Origin: Buttiauxella gaviniae ATCC 51604
GTDB lineage: Bacteria > Pseudomonadota > Gammaproteobacteria > Enterobacterales > Enterobacteriaceae
Direction: 5' to 3'
Length of the DNA stretch: 64,000 nucleotides
Assembly: GCF_001654835.1 (NCBI RefSeq)
Contig: NZ_LXEP01000031.1
Span: 248,001 to 312,000 of the forward strand
Shown: one piece after another, positions 9,477 through 19,170 of the stretch
Layout of the letters: each line of letters begins with the position of its first letter
Numbering within the stretch: position 1 is the stretch's first letter
The notes under the pieces: generated by a model
Told to the model about the DNA's origin: nothing
Seen by the model: the letters and a program-made list of their open reading frames with translations, nothing else
Database searches by the model: none
Program-made: the position numbers and the translations under genes

Positions 9477-10550
9477 ATGAATCATTTTTTTGATAAAGCC
9501 AACGATGAAAGCCGCTGGCAGGCTGTGGAAACCCGTGATAGTCGCGCTGATGGGCAGTTTGTCTTTGCGGTGAAAACTACCGGGATCTGCTGCCGTCCTT
9601 CTTGCAGCGCGCGTCATCCGTTACGTAAAAATGTGCTGTTCTTTGAAAGCGTTGACGCCGCCGTTGATGCCGGTTTTCGCCCGTGCAAACGCTGCCAGCC
9701 GGACAAACAAGCGCCTGAGCAACAACGTATTGACCGCATCACGCAGGCCTGCCGAATCCTTGAAGCCAGCAACGATTCAATCGTTCTTGCCGACTTAGCT
9801 TCGCAAGTAGCAATGAGCCCGTTCCATTTTCATCGTCTGTTTAAACAAGTCACCGGGCTAACGCCTCACGCGTGGCAAAAGGCGTTGCGGGCAAAACGGT
9901 TACGTGCGCAGTTGGCCCAGGGTGAGCCAGTCACACGGGCTGTTTTAGACGCTGGTTTTCAGTCAGGAAGCAACTATTACCAGCAGGCGGATAAAGTCTT
10001 AGGGATGACGGCGAAACAATACCGCCATGGAGGTGACCGCACCGTGATTCAATTTGTGGTGGGGTCATGTCGTTTGGGGGCGTTTCTGGTCGCGCAGAGC
10101 GAGCGAGGTATTTGCGCCATACTGTTAGGTAACGAGGCCAAAACGCTGATTGCCGAACTGGAAACGCTGTTCCCGCACTCTGCATTAATGGCAGGCGACG
10201 AACTCTTTGCGCAAAATGTCGCGCAGGTGGTGAGTTTACTAGAGCGCCCAGGCCAGCAGTTTGATTTGCCATTGGATATTCAGGGCACCGCATTTCAGCA
10301 ACAAGTTTGGCAGGCGTTGCGTGACATCCCTGCTGGGCAGACTGCGAGCTATCGCGACATTGCCGAACGCATCGGCAAGCCGCAGGCAGTACGTGCAGTG
10401 GCCGGAGCATGCGCCGCAAACAAACTGGCGGTCATTATTCCATGCCACCGTGTTGTGCGTAATGACGGTGCGATTTCTGGCTACCGTTGGGGCGTTGAGC
10501 GTAAACGCCAACTTCTTAAGATCGAAGCCGAACAGCAGGGGAGTGAGTGA
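9477..10550 (+). CDS. ada: Ada: methyl-DNA repair protein and regulator
   Basis: Bifunctional suicide repair protein. Its N-terminal zinc domain takes methyl groups from DNA phosphotriesters and its C-terminal domain takes them from O6-methylguanine and O4-methylthymine; the methylated form activates the adaptive response. The 357 aa compare with 354 in E. coli. The metal site reads CRPSC (acceptor about C39, one residue later than E. coli C38) plus CKRC, and there is an extra Cys directly before it. An AraC-type HTH follows (about 85-180, with MSPFHFHRLFKQVTG). The alkyltransferase domain ends with IPCHRVV, acceptor C323. The start is the ATG at 9477 after CAGGAGCCAGTC. The stop overlaps the alkB start by one base, implying one operon. 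Confidence 0.96.
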   Translation: MNHFFDKANDESRWQAVETRDSRADGQFVFAVKTTGICCRPSCSARHPLRKNVLFFESVDAAVDAGFRPCKRCQPDKQAPEQQRIDRITQACRILEASNDSIVLADLASQVAMSPFHFHRLFKQVTGLTPHAWQKALRAKRLRAQLAQGEPVTRAVLDAGFQSGSNYYQQADKVLGMTAKQYRHGGDRTVIQFVVGSCRLGAFLVAQSERGICAILLGNEAKTLIAELETLFPHSALMAGDELFAQNVAQVVSLLERPGQQFDLPLDIQGTAFQQQVWQALRDIPAGQTASYRDIAERIGKPQAVRAVAGACAANKLAVIIPCHRVVRNDGAISGYRWGVERKRQLLKIEAEQQGSE

Positions 10551-11191
10551 TGCTCGATTTATTTGCCGATGAAGCACCGTGGCTAGAGCCGTTGGCTGAT
10601 GGCGCGGTTATTTTGCGCCGCTTTGCCTGCGCGGATGCACGGCTGCTTATCGCGCAAATTGAGGAAGTTGCTGCATTTTCCCCCTTTCGCCAGATGGTCA
10701 CGCCAGGCGGGTACACGATGTCGGTGGCGATGACCAACTGCGGCGAAGTCGGCTGGACGACTAACGCTCACGGCTACCTCTATTCCCCGATTGACCCGCT
10801 GACGTCACAACACTGGCCCGCGATACCGACCGTTTTTCGCCAGTTGTCCGATGCCGCATCAAAGGCTGCGGGGTATCCTGATTTTAATCCTGATGCCTGC
10901 CTGGTTAACCGCTACGCACCGGGCGCTAAACTTTCGCTGCATCAGGATAAAGATGAGCTAAATCTGCAACAGCCAATTGTTTCGGTGTCGCTTGGGTTAC
11001 CCGCCGTGTTTCAGTTTGGTGGGCTTAAGCGCAATGACCCGCTGAAAAGAGTGATGCTCGAACACGGTGATGTCGTGGTTTGGGGCGGGTCATCAAGGCT
11101 GTTTTATCATGGTATTTTACCGCTTAAACCGGGCCATCATCCTGCTACTGACGAGTTTCGCTACAATCTCACTTTCCGCCGCACCCGGTAA
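10550..11191 (+). CDS. alkB: AlkB alkylation-repair dioxygenase
   Basis: Fe(II)/2-oxoglutarate-dependent dioxygenase that oxidatively removes methyl groups from 1-methyladenine and 3-methylcytosine in DNA and RNA. With the ATG at 10550 (one-base overlap with the ada stop) the protein is 213 aa; a GTG one codon earlier is less likely. The iron ligands fall at the same numbers as in E. coli: H131 and D133 in LHQDKDE, and H187 in LFYHGI. The 2-oxoglutarate-binding arginines R204 and R210 are in RYNLTFRR. Translational coupling to ada gives joint induction by methylating agents. Confidence 0.96.
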   Translation: MLDLFADEAPWLEPLADGAVILRRFACADARLLIAQIEEVAAFSPFRQMVTPGGYTMSVAMTNCGEVGWTTNAHGYLYSPIDPLTSQHWPAIPTVFRQLSDAASKAAGYPDFNPDACLVNRYAPGAKLSLHQDKDELNLQQPIVSVSLGLPAVFQFGGLKRNDPLKRVMLEHGDVVVWGGSSRLFYHGILPLKPGHHPATDEFRYNLTFRRTR

Positions 11192-11274
11192 CACGAATAT
11201 AAATAAGAATTATTCTTGCTGTACAGTAATTGCCGTTTAAACTGCTCGCTGTTTTCGATTTTGGGTAGTGAGTG

Positions 11275-12921
11275 ATGGAACTTTTACGTGTGGTTTACCG
11301 GCAGTATCGCTGGCCTTTCTTGACAGTAATGGCATTAAGCCTGCTCAGCGCGGCGTTAGGTATCGGCTTAATTGCCTTTATTAATTTGCGGCTGATTGAA
11401 ACGCCCGATCTCTCTCTTTCGGTGCTACCCGAATTTCTTGGCTTATTACTGCTATTAATGGCAGTCACATTAGGCTCGCAGCTGGCGTTGACCACACTCG
11501 GCCATCATTTTGTGTTCCGCCTGCGTAGTGAATTTATTAAACGCCTGATGGACACGCACGTGGAACGGGTTGAACAACTCGGCAATGCGGCACTGCTGGC
11601 GGGTTTAACCAGTGATGTGCGCAATATTACCATTGCCTTTGTGCGCCTGCCGGAACTAGTGCAGGGCATTATTTTGACCTTTGGTTCAGCGGCATATCTG
11701 GCCTGGCTGTCACCAAAAATGCTGGGTGTCACGGCGATTTGGGTCGCTGTAACCATCTATGGCGGCTATGTGTTGGTGGCGCGAGTTTACAAGCACCTTG
11801 CGCAACTGCGCGAAATTGAAGACCAGCTTTACAACGATTACCAGACCGTGATTGAAGGGCGCAAAGAACTGGCTTTAAACCGCGAACGTGCTGAACGCGT
11901 CTATGAAGACACTTATATTCCTCATGCTAACGATTATCGCAGCCATATTATTCGCGCGGATACCTACCATCTGAGTGCGGTGAACTGGTCGAATATTATG
12001 ATGCTCGGCGTGATTGGCCTGGTGTTCTGGATGGCAAACAGCCTCGGTTGGTCTGATACCAATGTTGCCGCCACGTTTTCTCTGACACTTCTGTTCTTAC
12101 GCACGCCGATGTTGTCGGCGATTGGCGCATTACCGACGTTACTTACCGCTCAGGTGGCATTCAACAAACTGAACAAATTCCATCTTGCACCTTACGATGC
12201 CGCATTCCCACGAAGCCTTGAACCTGCCCACTGGCAAACCCTCGAAATGCGCGATGTGGTGTTCCAGTACGGTGACAACAGCTTCTCCGTTGGGCCGCTG
12301 AATCTCAAAATTGAACGTGGCGAATTGTTGTTCCTCATTGGCGGCAACGGTAGCGGAAAATCGACCATGGCGATGCTGCTGACCGGGCTTTATCAGCCAG
12401 TATCTGGCGCTATTTATCTGGACGGTAAAAAGATTGATGCCGGTAATCAGGACGATTATCGCAAGCTGTTTTCTGCGGTGTTCACCGATGTCTGGTTGTT
12501 TGACCGCCTGCTCGGGCCGCAGGGTGAACAGGCTAACCCAGAGTTGGTTACGCAATGGATTGAGCGCCTGAAAATGAGCGACAAGCTCGAGCTGGAAAAC
12601 GGCACTATTCTCAATTTGAAACTGTCGAAAGGGCAGAAAAAACGCGTGGCCTTACTGCTGGCGTTAGCGGAAGAGCGCGACATTATTTTGTTAGATGAAT
12701 GGGCCGCCGACCAGGACCCGCATTTCCGTCGCGAGTTCTACCAGACGCTATTGCCGCTAATGCAGCAAATGGGCAAAACCATTTTTGCCATCAGTCATGA
12801 CGATCACTATTTTGTTCATGCGGATCGGTTACTGGAAATGCGCCACGGGCAACTCGGTGAGTTAACCGGCCACGAGCGAGAGCATGCTTCGCGCGATGCC
12901 GTCGCGCGAACGGTCAACTGA
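11275..12921 (+). CDS. yojI: ABC transporter, fused permease and ATPase (YojI)
   Basis: Half-transporter ABC exporter. E. coli YojI is linked to export of the peptide microcin J25 through TolC; its physiological substrate is unsettled. The ATG at 11275 gives 548 aa (547 in E. coli). The N-terminal part (about 1-310) has six predicted membrane helices. The ATPase half has Walker [10 protein letters not shown] near 357-365, a signature-like [10 protein letters not shown] in place of LSGGQ, Walker [14 protein letters not shown] with Trp where most have Pro, and the switch His in AISHDDH. The non-canonical signature and Walker B are also present in E. coli YojI and are a subfamily trait, not damage. 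A terminator follows. Confidence 0.94.
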   Translation: MELLRVVYRQYRWPFLTVMALSLLSAALGIGLIAFINLRLIETPDLSLSVLPEFLGLLLLLMAVTLGSQLALTTLGHHFVFRLRSEFIKRLMDTHVERVEQLGNAALLAGLTSDVRNITIAFVRLPELVQGIILTFGSAAYLAWLSPKMLGVTAIWVAVTIYGGYVLVARVYKHLAQLREIEDQLYNDYQTVIEGRKELALNRERAERVYEDTYIPHANDYRSHIIRADTYHLSAVNWSNIMMLGVIGLVFWMANSLGWSDTNVAATFSLTLLFLRTPMLSAIGALPTLLTAQVAFNKLNKFHLAPYDAAFPRSLEPAHWQTLEMRDVVFQYGDNSFSVGPLNLKIERGELLFLIGGNGSGKSTMAMLLTGLYQPVSGAIYLDGKKIDAGNQDDYRKLFSAVFTDVWLFDRLLGPQGEQANPELVTQWIERLKMSDKLELENGTILNLKLSKGQKKRVALLLALAEERDIILLDEWAADQDPHFRREFYQTLLPLMQQMGKTIFAISHDDHYFVHADRLLEMRHGQLGELTGHEREHASRDAVARTVN

Positions 12922-12926
12922 TCAAT

Positions 12927-12956
12927 AAAACCAGCCTTAATCGGCTGGTTTTTTGT
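12927..12956 (+). terminator. Rho-independent terminator of yojI
   Basis: Stem AAACCAGCC/GGCTGGTTT with a TTAATC loop and a T-rich tail just after yojI. It lies at the left side of the synteny junction. Confidence 0.88.
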
Positions 12957-13012
12957 TTTATGGGCTTGAAAGGACTATAACTTAGCTCGTCGTTCTCAGG
13001 GAATATTGCCAG

Positions 13013-14440
13013 ATGTCTGTCACTCCAAAGTACAGCACTAAACAACGTGCGCAAGACCGAGCCCGCATCCTCCAAATTCTATTAACCAATAAAGCCGTTG
13101 CCACAGGCATTCTGGGCAGGTTGCCGCAACCTGATGCCCACACTCCCGAACAGGATATTTCAGAGGTAGCCACGCTTGTGGCAAGACTGCCCGCGGCCGA
13201 TCTTGCTGACGTCCTGGAAGCCTTACCGACGGAAGAACGCCATGCGTTATGGCGACTGCTCAAAGATGATCAGCGCGGCAAGATATTAATTGAAGCCTCG
13301 GAAACTGTTTGGGATGACCTGATTGAAGGGATGAGCGATAAAGCGCTGCTCAATATCATTCGCCCATTGGATATCGACGACCAAATTTACCTTGCGCAAT
13401 ATCTGCCTCGCGACTTGATGGGGCGTTTGCTGGCGACCATGCCACAGGAACAACGCGTCCGTGTCAGGCAAGTGTTGCACTACGAAAAGCACAGTGTTGG
13501 CGCGATTATGGATTTCGAAGTGATCACCGTACGGGCGGATGTAACGCTTGCGGTGGTACAACGATTCCTGCGTTTACGCGGCAAAGTGCCGCAAAACACG
13601 GATAAAGTTTTTGTCACCACGCGGGATAAAACGCTGCTTGGGGAGCTGGGGTTAACCACCATCTTACTGCATGCTCCGCAGACGCTGGTCATGAACGTGA
13701 TGGACGACAACCCAACCTGCTTTGCTCCCGAAGACAATGACGAAGTTGCGGCGCGTACCTTTGAACGTGATGACTTAGTCAGTGCGGCGGTCATCGACAG
13801 CAGCGGCAAACTGATTGGTCGCCTGACGATTGATGAGATCGTTGATGTGGTTTACGAAGAAACCGACAATGATTTGCGCCGTATGGGTGGCTTAAGCGCA
13901 GAAGAAGATGTGTTTGCCCCGGTGAGTAAAGCGGTTAAAGCGCGCTGGGCGTGGCTGGCAATAAATTTGTGTACCGCGTTTGTCGCCTCACGCGTTATCG
14001 GCTTGTTTGAACACACCATTTCCCAACTGGTGGCACTGGCTTCTCTGATGCCGATTGTTGCAGGTATCGGCGGTAATACCGGTAACCAGACTATCACCAT
14101 GATTGTGCGGGCGCTGGCGCTGCAACATATCCAGCCGGGGAACTTCTCCTTTTTAGTGTTACGTGAACTGGGCGTTGCCTTGTTTAACGGGATTATCTGG
14201 GGCGGTGTAATGGGATGTGTGACCTGGCTGCTCTACGACGATATGGCGTTGGGCGGTGTGATGACGCTTGCGATGGTACTCAATCTGCTGGTGGCATCGC
14301 TAATGGGCGTGCTGATCCCGATGATCATGATGCGTCTGGGCAAAGACCCGGCTGTCGGTTCAAGCGTGCTGATTACCGCTATCACCGACACCGGTGGTTT
14401 CTTTATATTCCTGGGGCTGGCGACAATATTTTTATTGTAG
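13013..14440 (+). CDS. mgtE: Magnesium transporter MgtE
   Basis: Mg2+-selective channel/transporter of the MgtE (SLC41-related) family in the inner membrane. The 475-aa protein has the family layout: an N-terminal helical domain (about 30-130), paired CBS domains (about 135-260, with HYEKHSVGAIMDFEVITV and DDLVSAAVIDSSGKLIGRLTIDEIVDVV), a connecting helix, and five membrane segments from about 300. The pore region includes LMPIVAGIGGNTGNQT near residue 346 and the conserved acidic residue in ITAITDTGGFF near 458. The start is the ATG at 13013, after a weak ribosome site. E. coli K-12 has no mgtE; here it stands alone between yojI and modA. No M-box-like leader was recognised in the short upstream gap. 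Confidence 0.93.
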   Translation: MSVTPKYSTKQRAQDRARILQILLTNKAVATGILGRLPQPDAHTPEQDISEVATLVARLPAADLADVLEALPTEERHALWRLLKDDQRGKILIEASETVWDDLIEGMSDKALLNIIRPLDIDDQIYLAQYLPRDLMGRLLATMPQEQRVRVRQVLHYEKHSVGAIMDFEVITVRADVTLAVVQRFLRLRGKVPQNTDKVFVTTRDKTLLGELGLTTILLHAPQTLVMNVMDDNPTCFAPEDNDEVAARTFERDDLVSAAVIDSSGKLIGRLTIDEIVDVVYEETDNDLRRMGGLSAEEDVFAPVSKAVKARWAWLAINLCTAFVASRVIGLFEHTISQLVALASLMPIVAGIGGNTGNQTITMIVRALALQHIQPGNFSFLVLRELGVALFNGIIWGGVMGCVTWLLYDDMALGGVMTLAMVLNLLVASLMGVLIPMIMMRLGKDPAVGSSVLITAITDTGGFFIFLGLATIFLL

Positions 14441-14518
14441 CCACAGCCACTTGAACTTCTCCTGTGGGTAAACTTTCCGCCCATCTTGCCGATAAGATCT
14501 GTAAATTCCGCCTTAGCA

Positions 14519-14544
14519 TCGTTATATTATGCGCTACATAACGA
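14519..14544 (+). promoter_or_regulatory. ModE operator upstream of modABC
   Basis: Inverted repeat CGTTATAT (14520) and ATAACG (ending 14543), 24 bases in all, lying 19 bases before the modA ATG. It matches the ModE-molybdate repressor site of E. coli modA in sequence and position. modE itself is not in the window, so ModE must be encoded elsewhere. Confidence 0.85.
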
Positions 14545-14562
14545 AACCAAGTGGAGTAACAA

Positions 14563-15339
14563 ATGGCTAAGCAATGGGTACGTCTGGCATTAGGTGCCGC
14601 GTTGAGCGTCACAATGGCAGGGCAGGCATTTGCCGATAACAGCAAAATTACCGTTTTCGCCGCGGCATCCTTAACCAATGCGATGCAGGATATTGCTACG
14701 CAATATCAGAAAGGTAAGACTGTTGAAATCGCATCTTCTTTCGCCTCATCTTCAACGCTTGCGCGCCAGATTGAAGCGGGTGCTCCTGCTGATTTATTCA
14801 TTTCTGCTGACCAGAAATGGATGGATTACGCAGTAAGCAAAGATGCTATCAAAACTGACACCCGCGAAACGCTGCTCGGCAACAGCCTTGTGGTCGTTGC
14901 ACCGAAAGCCAGTAAAATTGGTGATGTAGCCATTAACGCGAAAACCGATTGGGCTTCATTACTGAAAGGTGGCCGTCTTGCTGTAGGCGATCCTGACCAT
15001 GTTCCTGCTGGCATTTACGCTAAAGAAGCGCTGCAAAAATTAGGTGCGTGGGATACCCTATCGCCAAAATTAGCTCCGGCAGAAGATGTTCGTGGCGCAC
15101 TGGCTCTGGTTGAGCGTGATGAAGCACCACTTGGTATCGTTTACGGTTCCGATGCGGTTGCCAGCAAAGGCGTGAAAGTTGTGGGCACTTTCCCGGAAGA
15201 CTCCCACAAGAAAGTTGAATACCCAATTGCCATTGTAAAAGGCCACGACAACCCAACCGTTAGCGCTTTTTACACCTATCTGAAAGGACCGGAAGCGGCG
15301 GCTATCTTCCAACGTTACGGATTTACGACTATCAAATGA
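14563..15339 (+). CDS. modA: Molybdate-binding periplasmic protein ModA
   Basis: Periplasmic solute-binding component of the high-affinity molybdate ABC importer ModABC. The 258-aa product has a signal peptide ending GQAFA before DNSKITVFAAASLTNAM, the conserved start of mature ModA. Binding-loop segments are FAAASLTNA, SFASSSTLARQIEAGAPADLFIS and DPDHVPAGIYAKEAL, which supply the Ser/Ala/Val/Tyr contacts to the oxyanion. The start follows GTGGAGTAACAA. It overlaps modB by four bases (ATGA) and follows a ModE operator, so it should be derepressed when molybdate is scarce. In E. coli modEF and acrZ lie just upstream; here mgtE does. Confidence 0.96.
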   Translation: MAKQWVRLALGAALSVTMAGQAFADNSKITVFAAASLTNAMQDIATQYQKGKTVEIASSFASSSTLARQIEAGAPADLFISADQKWMDYAVSKDAIKTDTRETLLGNSLVVVAPKASKIGDVAINAKTDWASLLKGGRLAVGDPDHVPAGIYAKEALQKLGAWDTLSPKLAPAEDVRGALALVERDEAPLGIVYGSDAVASKGVKVVGTFPEDSHKKVEYPIAIVKGHDNPTVSAFYTYLKGPEAAAIFQRYGFTTIK

Positions 15340-16028
15340 TATTGACCGATCCCGAATGGCAGGCGGTACTGCTGAGCCTGAAAGTCTCCACCCTTGCGGT
15401 GCTATTTAGTCTTCCTTTTGGGATCTTCTTTGCCTGGGTGCTGGTGCGTTGCCGGTTCCCGGGTAAAGCTTTACTCGACAGTATTATCCATCTCCCATTA
15501 GTTCTCCCCCCTGTAGTCGTTGGTTATTTATTGCTGATTGCGATGGGTAGACGTGGCGTGATTGGCGCCTGGATTTACGATGTTTTCGGTATCACCTTCG
15601 CGTTTAGTTGGCGCGGTGCGGTGCTTGCCGCAGCGGTGATGTCCTTCCCGCTGATGGTGCGAGCGATTCGCCTTGCGCTTGAAGGTGTAGATATGAAACT
15701 CGAACAGGCTGCTCGCACATTAGGTGCCGGGCGCTGGCGAGTGTTCTGCACCATTACGCTCCCTCTGACGTTACCCGGCATTATTGCCGGAACTGTGCTG
15801 GCATTTGCGCGTTCACTCGGTGAATTCGGTGCCACTATTACTTTCGTTTCCAATATTCCGGGTGAAACCCGTACCATTCCTTCGGCGATGTACACCCTGA
15901 TTCAAACCCCTGGCGGCGAAAATGCGGCTGCACGACTGTGCGTGATTTCCATCGTGCTGGCGCTGGTTTCTTTGCTGGTGGCCGAATGGTTAGCGCGCCA
16001 GAGCCGTAAACGGATAGGGGCACTTTAA
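15336..16028 (+). CDS. modB: Molybdate ABC permease ModB
   Basis: Integral membrane channel subunit of the molybdate importer. The 230 aa carry five or six hydrophobic segments and the cytoplasmic EAA loop [20 protein letters not shown] (about 125-150) that docks onto the ModC ATPase. The first helix region [20 protein letters not shown] matches the ModB family. The ATG at 15336 overlaps the modA stop and the modB stop overlaps the modC start, so translation of the three genes should be coupled. Length and order match E. coli. Confidence 0.96.
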   Translation: MILTDPEWQAVLLSLKVSTLAVLFSLPFGIFFAWVLVRCRFPGKALLDSIIHLPLVLPPVVVGYLLLIAMGRRGVIGAWIYDVFGITFAFSWRGAVLAAAVMSFPLMVRAIRLALEGVDMKLEQAARTLGAGRWRVFCTITLPLTLPGIIAGTVLAFARSLGEFGATITFVSNIPGETRTIPSAMYTLIQTPGGENAAARLCVISIVLALVSLLVAEWLARQSRKRIGAL

Positions 16029-17086
16029 TGCTGGAGCTGAATTTTGTTCAGACGCTGGGCGACCATCGTCTGGCGATTAACGAAACCTTGCCGGGACAGG
16101 GGATTACTGCGGTATTTGGCGTTTCAGGCGCGGGGAAAACCTCACTGATTAACGCCATTAGCGGCCTGACTCGCCCGCAAGAGGGGCGAATCGTTCTTAA
16201 TGACCGCGTGTTAAGTGATGCCGAAAACAAGCGTTTCCTGGCTCCTGAAAAACGTCGCATTGGCTATGTTTTTCAGGATGCGCGTTTGTTCCCGCACTAC
16301 CGTGTGCGCGGCAATTTGAAATACGGTATGCACCGATCCGCCGCCGGGCAGTTTGATAAATTAGTCGCTTTACTGGGTATTGAACCTTTACTGGAGCGCT
16401 TTCCGTGGAGTTTGTCTGGTGGCGAGAAACAGCGTGTAGCGATTGGCCGCGCTCTGTTGACATCACCAGAGTTGCTGCTGCTGGATGAACCGCTCGCCTC
16501 GTTGGACATCCCGCGTAAGCGCGAGTTGCTGCCGTATCTGCAACGCCTGGCGCGTGAAATTAACATTCCGATGCTATATGTCAGCCACTCGCTGGAAGAG
16601 ATCCTTCATCTGGCGGATAAAGTACTGGTGCTCGACGGCGGTGAAGTGAAAGCGTTTGGCAATCTGGAGGAGGTATGGGGTAGCAGTGTTATGCACCCAT
16701 GGTTGCCAAAAGAGCAGCAAAGTAGCGTGCTGAAAGTGACAGTGTTGGAACATCATCCGCATTACGCGATGACCGCGTTGGCGCTGGGCGACCAGCATTT
16801 ATGGGTGAATAAACTGGAAAGCCCATTGCAGGCAACATTGCGCATTCGCATTCAGGCGTCAGATGTTTCATTGATTCTCCAGCCGCCGGTCAACAGCAGT
16901 ATTCGTAACGTGCTGCGTGCCAGGGTTGCACAGTGCTACGACGATGAGGGGCAGGTTGAAGTGCAGTTGGAAGTGGGTTCAAGAACACTTTGGGCGCGTA
17001 TTAGCCCGTGGGCGCGGGATGAGTTAATGATTAAGCCAGGCCAGTGGTTGTACGCGCAAATTAAGAGTGTTTCGATAACCGCGTGA
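16028..17086 (+). CDS. modC: Molybdate ABC transporter ATPase ModC
   Basis: ATP-hydrolysing subunit of ModABC. The 352 aa contain Walker [11 protein letters not shown] (near residue 33), Q-loop [12 protein letters not shown], signature [16 protein letters not shown] (near 133), Walker [13 protein letters not shown] and the switch His in YVSHSLEEI. The C-terminal part (about 285-350) is a Mop/TOBE-like domain ([26 protein letters not shown]) that binds molybdate and can mediate trans-inhibition. The gene begins one base into the modB stop and ends the operon; a palindromic repeat with a T-rich end follows and may act as terminator. Confidence 0.96.
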   Translation: MLELNFVQTLGDHRLAINETLPGQGITAVFGVSGAGKTSLINAISGLTRPQEGRIVLNDRVLSDAENKRFLAPEKRRIGYVFQDARLFPHYRVRGNLKYGMHRSAAGQFDKLVALLGIEPLLERFPWSLSGGEKQRVAIGRALLTSPELLLLDEPLASLDIPRKRELLPYLQRLAREINIPMLYVSHSLEEILHLADKVLVLDGGEVKAFGNLEEVWGSSVMHPWLPKEQQSSVLKVTVLEHHPHYAMTALALGDQHLWVNKLESPLQATLRIRIQASDVSLILQPPVNSSIRNVLRARVAQCYDDEGQVEVQLEVGSRTLWARISPWARDELMIKPGQWLYAQIKSVSITA

Positions 17087-17111
17087 TTTTGTCGAATGAC
17101 GAGACTGTTTT

Positions 17112-17150
17112 GTAGGGTGGATAAGCGAAAGGGTCATCCACCCTTTTCAT
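17112..17150. repeat. GTAGGGTGGAT palindromic repeat after modC
   Basis: GTAGGGTGGATAAGCG, a short loop, then TCATCCACCCTTTT. It belongs to the same family as the elements near 2826 and 36294. The GGGTGGAT/ATCCACCC-type stem followed by T bases lies between the convergent genes modC and ybhA, so it may double as a terminator. Confidence 0.75.
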
Positions 17151-17154
17151 AAAA

Positions 17155-17973
17155 CTAAATCAAATGCTTATAAATCGTCTCGGCAATGCCTGTTTCCAGG
17201 TTAGTACCAATCACCAAATCCGCGCGTGCTTTAATCGCGTCATCAGCGTTACCCATCGCCACACCCAAACCTGCGCTTTCCAGCATGCTCAGGTCGTTAA
17301 AGTTGTCACCAAAAGCCATCACCTGACTCATAGATAAACCTTGTGATTCAACCCATTTCGCCAGGCGATTGCCTTTACTGTTACCGTTTTGCGCCACATC
17401 GACTTGATCGTGCCATGACCATTCGCACGTCAGTCCAAGCTGCTGCTCAACGACCTGGGTAAAGTTTTGCAGTTTCACCGTATCTTCATCGGTAAGAGCA
17501 AATTTCCAGATTGCGTCAACTTCATAAGCCGCTTCGCGCAGTGAATTCACATGGCGGAACACAGGACGTTGCGATTCAGGTAAAGATTTTGCCCAGTTTT
17601 CGGCACGCAAAACGTGGCCGGTTGGCTCTTGATACAGCATGGCATCATCAACATACATCAGCCCATGAACGTTGTGGGTATCCAGTAAGTCAATCAACTG
17701 ATTGGCCTGCTGCGGTTGTAATGGATCGGACTCAAGAACCTTTTTCGCATGATAATCATACAAATAAGTGCCATTACAGCAAATTGCAGGTGTATCCAGG
17801 GTCAGTGCCTGATAAAAAGGATGGATGGCAACGTGATGACGGCCCGTCACGATGACAACTTTCACGCCAGCGTCACGTGCGCGTTGTAAAGCTGTCAGTG
17901 ATTCAGGAAGAATGGTTTTTTGCGGTGTCAGCAATGTGCCGTCAAGATCAAGGGCGATTACACGATAAGACAT
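17155..17973 (-). CDS. ybhA: HAD-family phosphatase YbhA
   Basis: Cytoplasmic haloacid-dehalogenase-type phosphatase of the Cof subfamily; the E. coli enzyme acts on pyridoxal phosphate and several sugar phosphates. The 272-aa protein has motif I DLDGTLL (nucleophile D9, acid/base D11), motif II VIVTGRH, the Cof-type cap domain (about 85-190), the motif III lysine region SKGNRLAKWVE, and motif IV MAFGDNFNDLSMLESAG. The start MSYRVIALDLDGT is the only sensible one. It is convergent with modC and divergent from pgl, as in E. coli. The physiological substrate cannot be read from sequence. Confidence 0.94.
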   Translation of the reverse strand: MSYRVIALDLDGTLLTPQKTILPESLTALQRARDAGVKVVIVTGRHHVAIHPFYQALTLDTPAICCNGTYLYDYHAKKVLESDPLQPQQANQLIDLLDTHNVHGLMYVDDAMLYQEPTGHVLRAENWAKSLPESQRPVFRHVNSLREAAYEVDAIWKFALTDEDTVKLQNFTQVVEQQLGLTCEWSWHDQVDVAQNGNSKGNRLAKWVESQGLSMSQVMAFGDNFNDLSMLESAGLGVAMGNADDAIKARADLVIGTNLETGIAETIYKHLI

Positions 17974-18102
17974 TTAGGGTTCCAGTCAAATTCAGAATCA
18001 TAAGGCTTGTGTCGATGTTACACCGCTTGCCGCGTTGTTCAAAATGGCAACACGCACTACCCTTGTGACTATTACTCAAGACGTTGGGAGGAGAGAGATT
18101 TC

Positions 18103-19101
18103 ATGAAACAAACAGTCTATACCGCCAGCCCGGAAAGCCAGCAAATTCACGTCTGGCAGCTTAACCCAGGTGGTGAGCTTACGCTTGTGCAGGTCGTTGA
18201 TGTCCCAGGCCAGGTTCAGCCAATGGTTATTAGCCCTGACAAACGTTACCTGTACGTGGGTGTGCGCCCTGAGTTTCGCGTTATCGCCTATCGTATTACA
18301 CCAGATGACGGCTCGCTCACCGAGGCGGGTGTCACTGCCATTCCAGGCAGCCCAACGCATATTTCTACCGACCACCAGGGCCGCTACCTGTTCAGCGCTT
18401 CTTATAATTCAGGCAGCGTGAGCGTTGTTAGTCTTGCCAATGATGGCCTGCCAGGTGAAGTTGTTGATGTAATGGAAGGGCTGGAAGGTTGCCACTCAGC
18501 CAATATCACCCCTGATAACCGCACACTTTGGGTTCCGGCACTGAAACAAGATCGCATTTGCCAGTTTACCTTGTCTGACGATGGCCATCTGGTGGCGCAG
18601 ACCCCGGCAGAAGTCACCACCGTGGAAGGGGCTGGTCCGCGCCATATGGCGTTCCATCCAAATCAAAAATATGCTTATTGCGTCAATGAGCTCAATGGTT
18701 CTGTTGATGTCTGGGAACTGAAAAACGCTAACGGTAAAATTGAATGCGTGCAGACGTTGGACATGATGCCTCCGGGCTTCTCAGATACGCGCTGGGGCGC
18801 AGATATCCACATTACACCAGATGGTCGCCATCTCTACACTTGTGACCGTACTGCCAGCATCATCACGGTATTTAGCGTGTCAGAAGATGGTAGCGTTCTT
18901 GCGGTGGAAGGCTATCAGCCGACTGAAACGCAACCACGTGGCTTCAATGTAGATCACAGTGGTAAATATCTGATTGCAGCAGGCCAGAAATCGCATCACA
19001 TCGCGGTTTATCAAATTACCGGTGAACAAGGTTTACTGGAAGAGAAAGGCCGTTATGCAGTAGGGCAAGGGCCGATGTGGGTTGTGGTAAACGCAGTATA
19101 A
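18103..19101 (+). CDS. pgl: 6-phosphogluconolactonase Pgl
   Basis: Hydrolyses 6-phosphogluconolactone to 6-phosphogluconate, the second step of the oxidative pentose phosphate pathway, in the cytoplasm. The ATG at 18103 follows GGGAGGAGAGAGATTTC and gives 332 aa (331 in E. coli); the longer open frame upstream has no support. The product is a seven-bladed beta-propeller of the YbhE type, with repeated blade motifs such as [42 protein letters not shown] and [13 protein letters not shown] bidirectional terminator separates it from ybhC. Confidence 0.96.
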   Translation: MKQTVYTASPESQQIHVWQLNPGGELTLVQVVDVPGQVQPMVISPDKRYLYVGVRPEFRVIAYRITPDDGSLTEAGVTAIPGSPTHISTDHQGRYLFSASYNSGSVSVVSLANDGLPGEVVDVMEGLEGCHSANITPDNRTLWVPALKQDRICQFTLSDDGHLVAQTPAEVTTVEGAGPRHMAFHPNQKYAYCVNELNGSVDVWELKNANGKIECVQTLDMMPPGFSDTRWGADIHITPDGRHLYTCDRTASIITVFSVSEDGSVLAVEGYQPTETQPRGFNVDHSGKYLIAAGQKSHHIAVYQITGEQGLLEEKGRYAVGQGPMWVVVNAV

Positions 19102-19120
19102 ATTTTTAATTATGCTGATA

Positions 19121-19154
19121 AAAAAAACCTCGCGATTGCGAGGTTTTTTATTTT
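19121..19154. terminator. Bidirectional terminator between pgl and ybhC
   Basis: A run of A, the stem ACCTCGC/GCGAGGT with a GATT loop, then a run of T. It can terminate both convergent genes. Confidence 0.92.
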
Positions 19155-19170
19155 GTGCACAGCGCTGATT

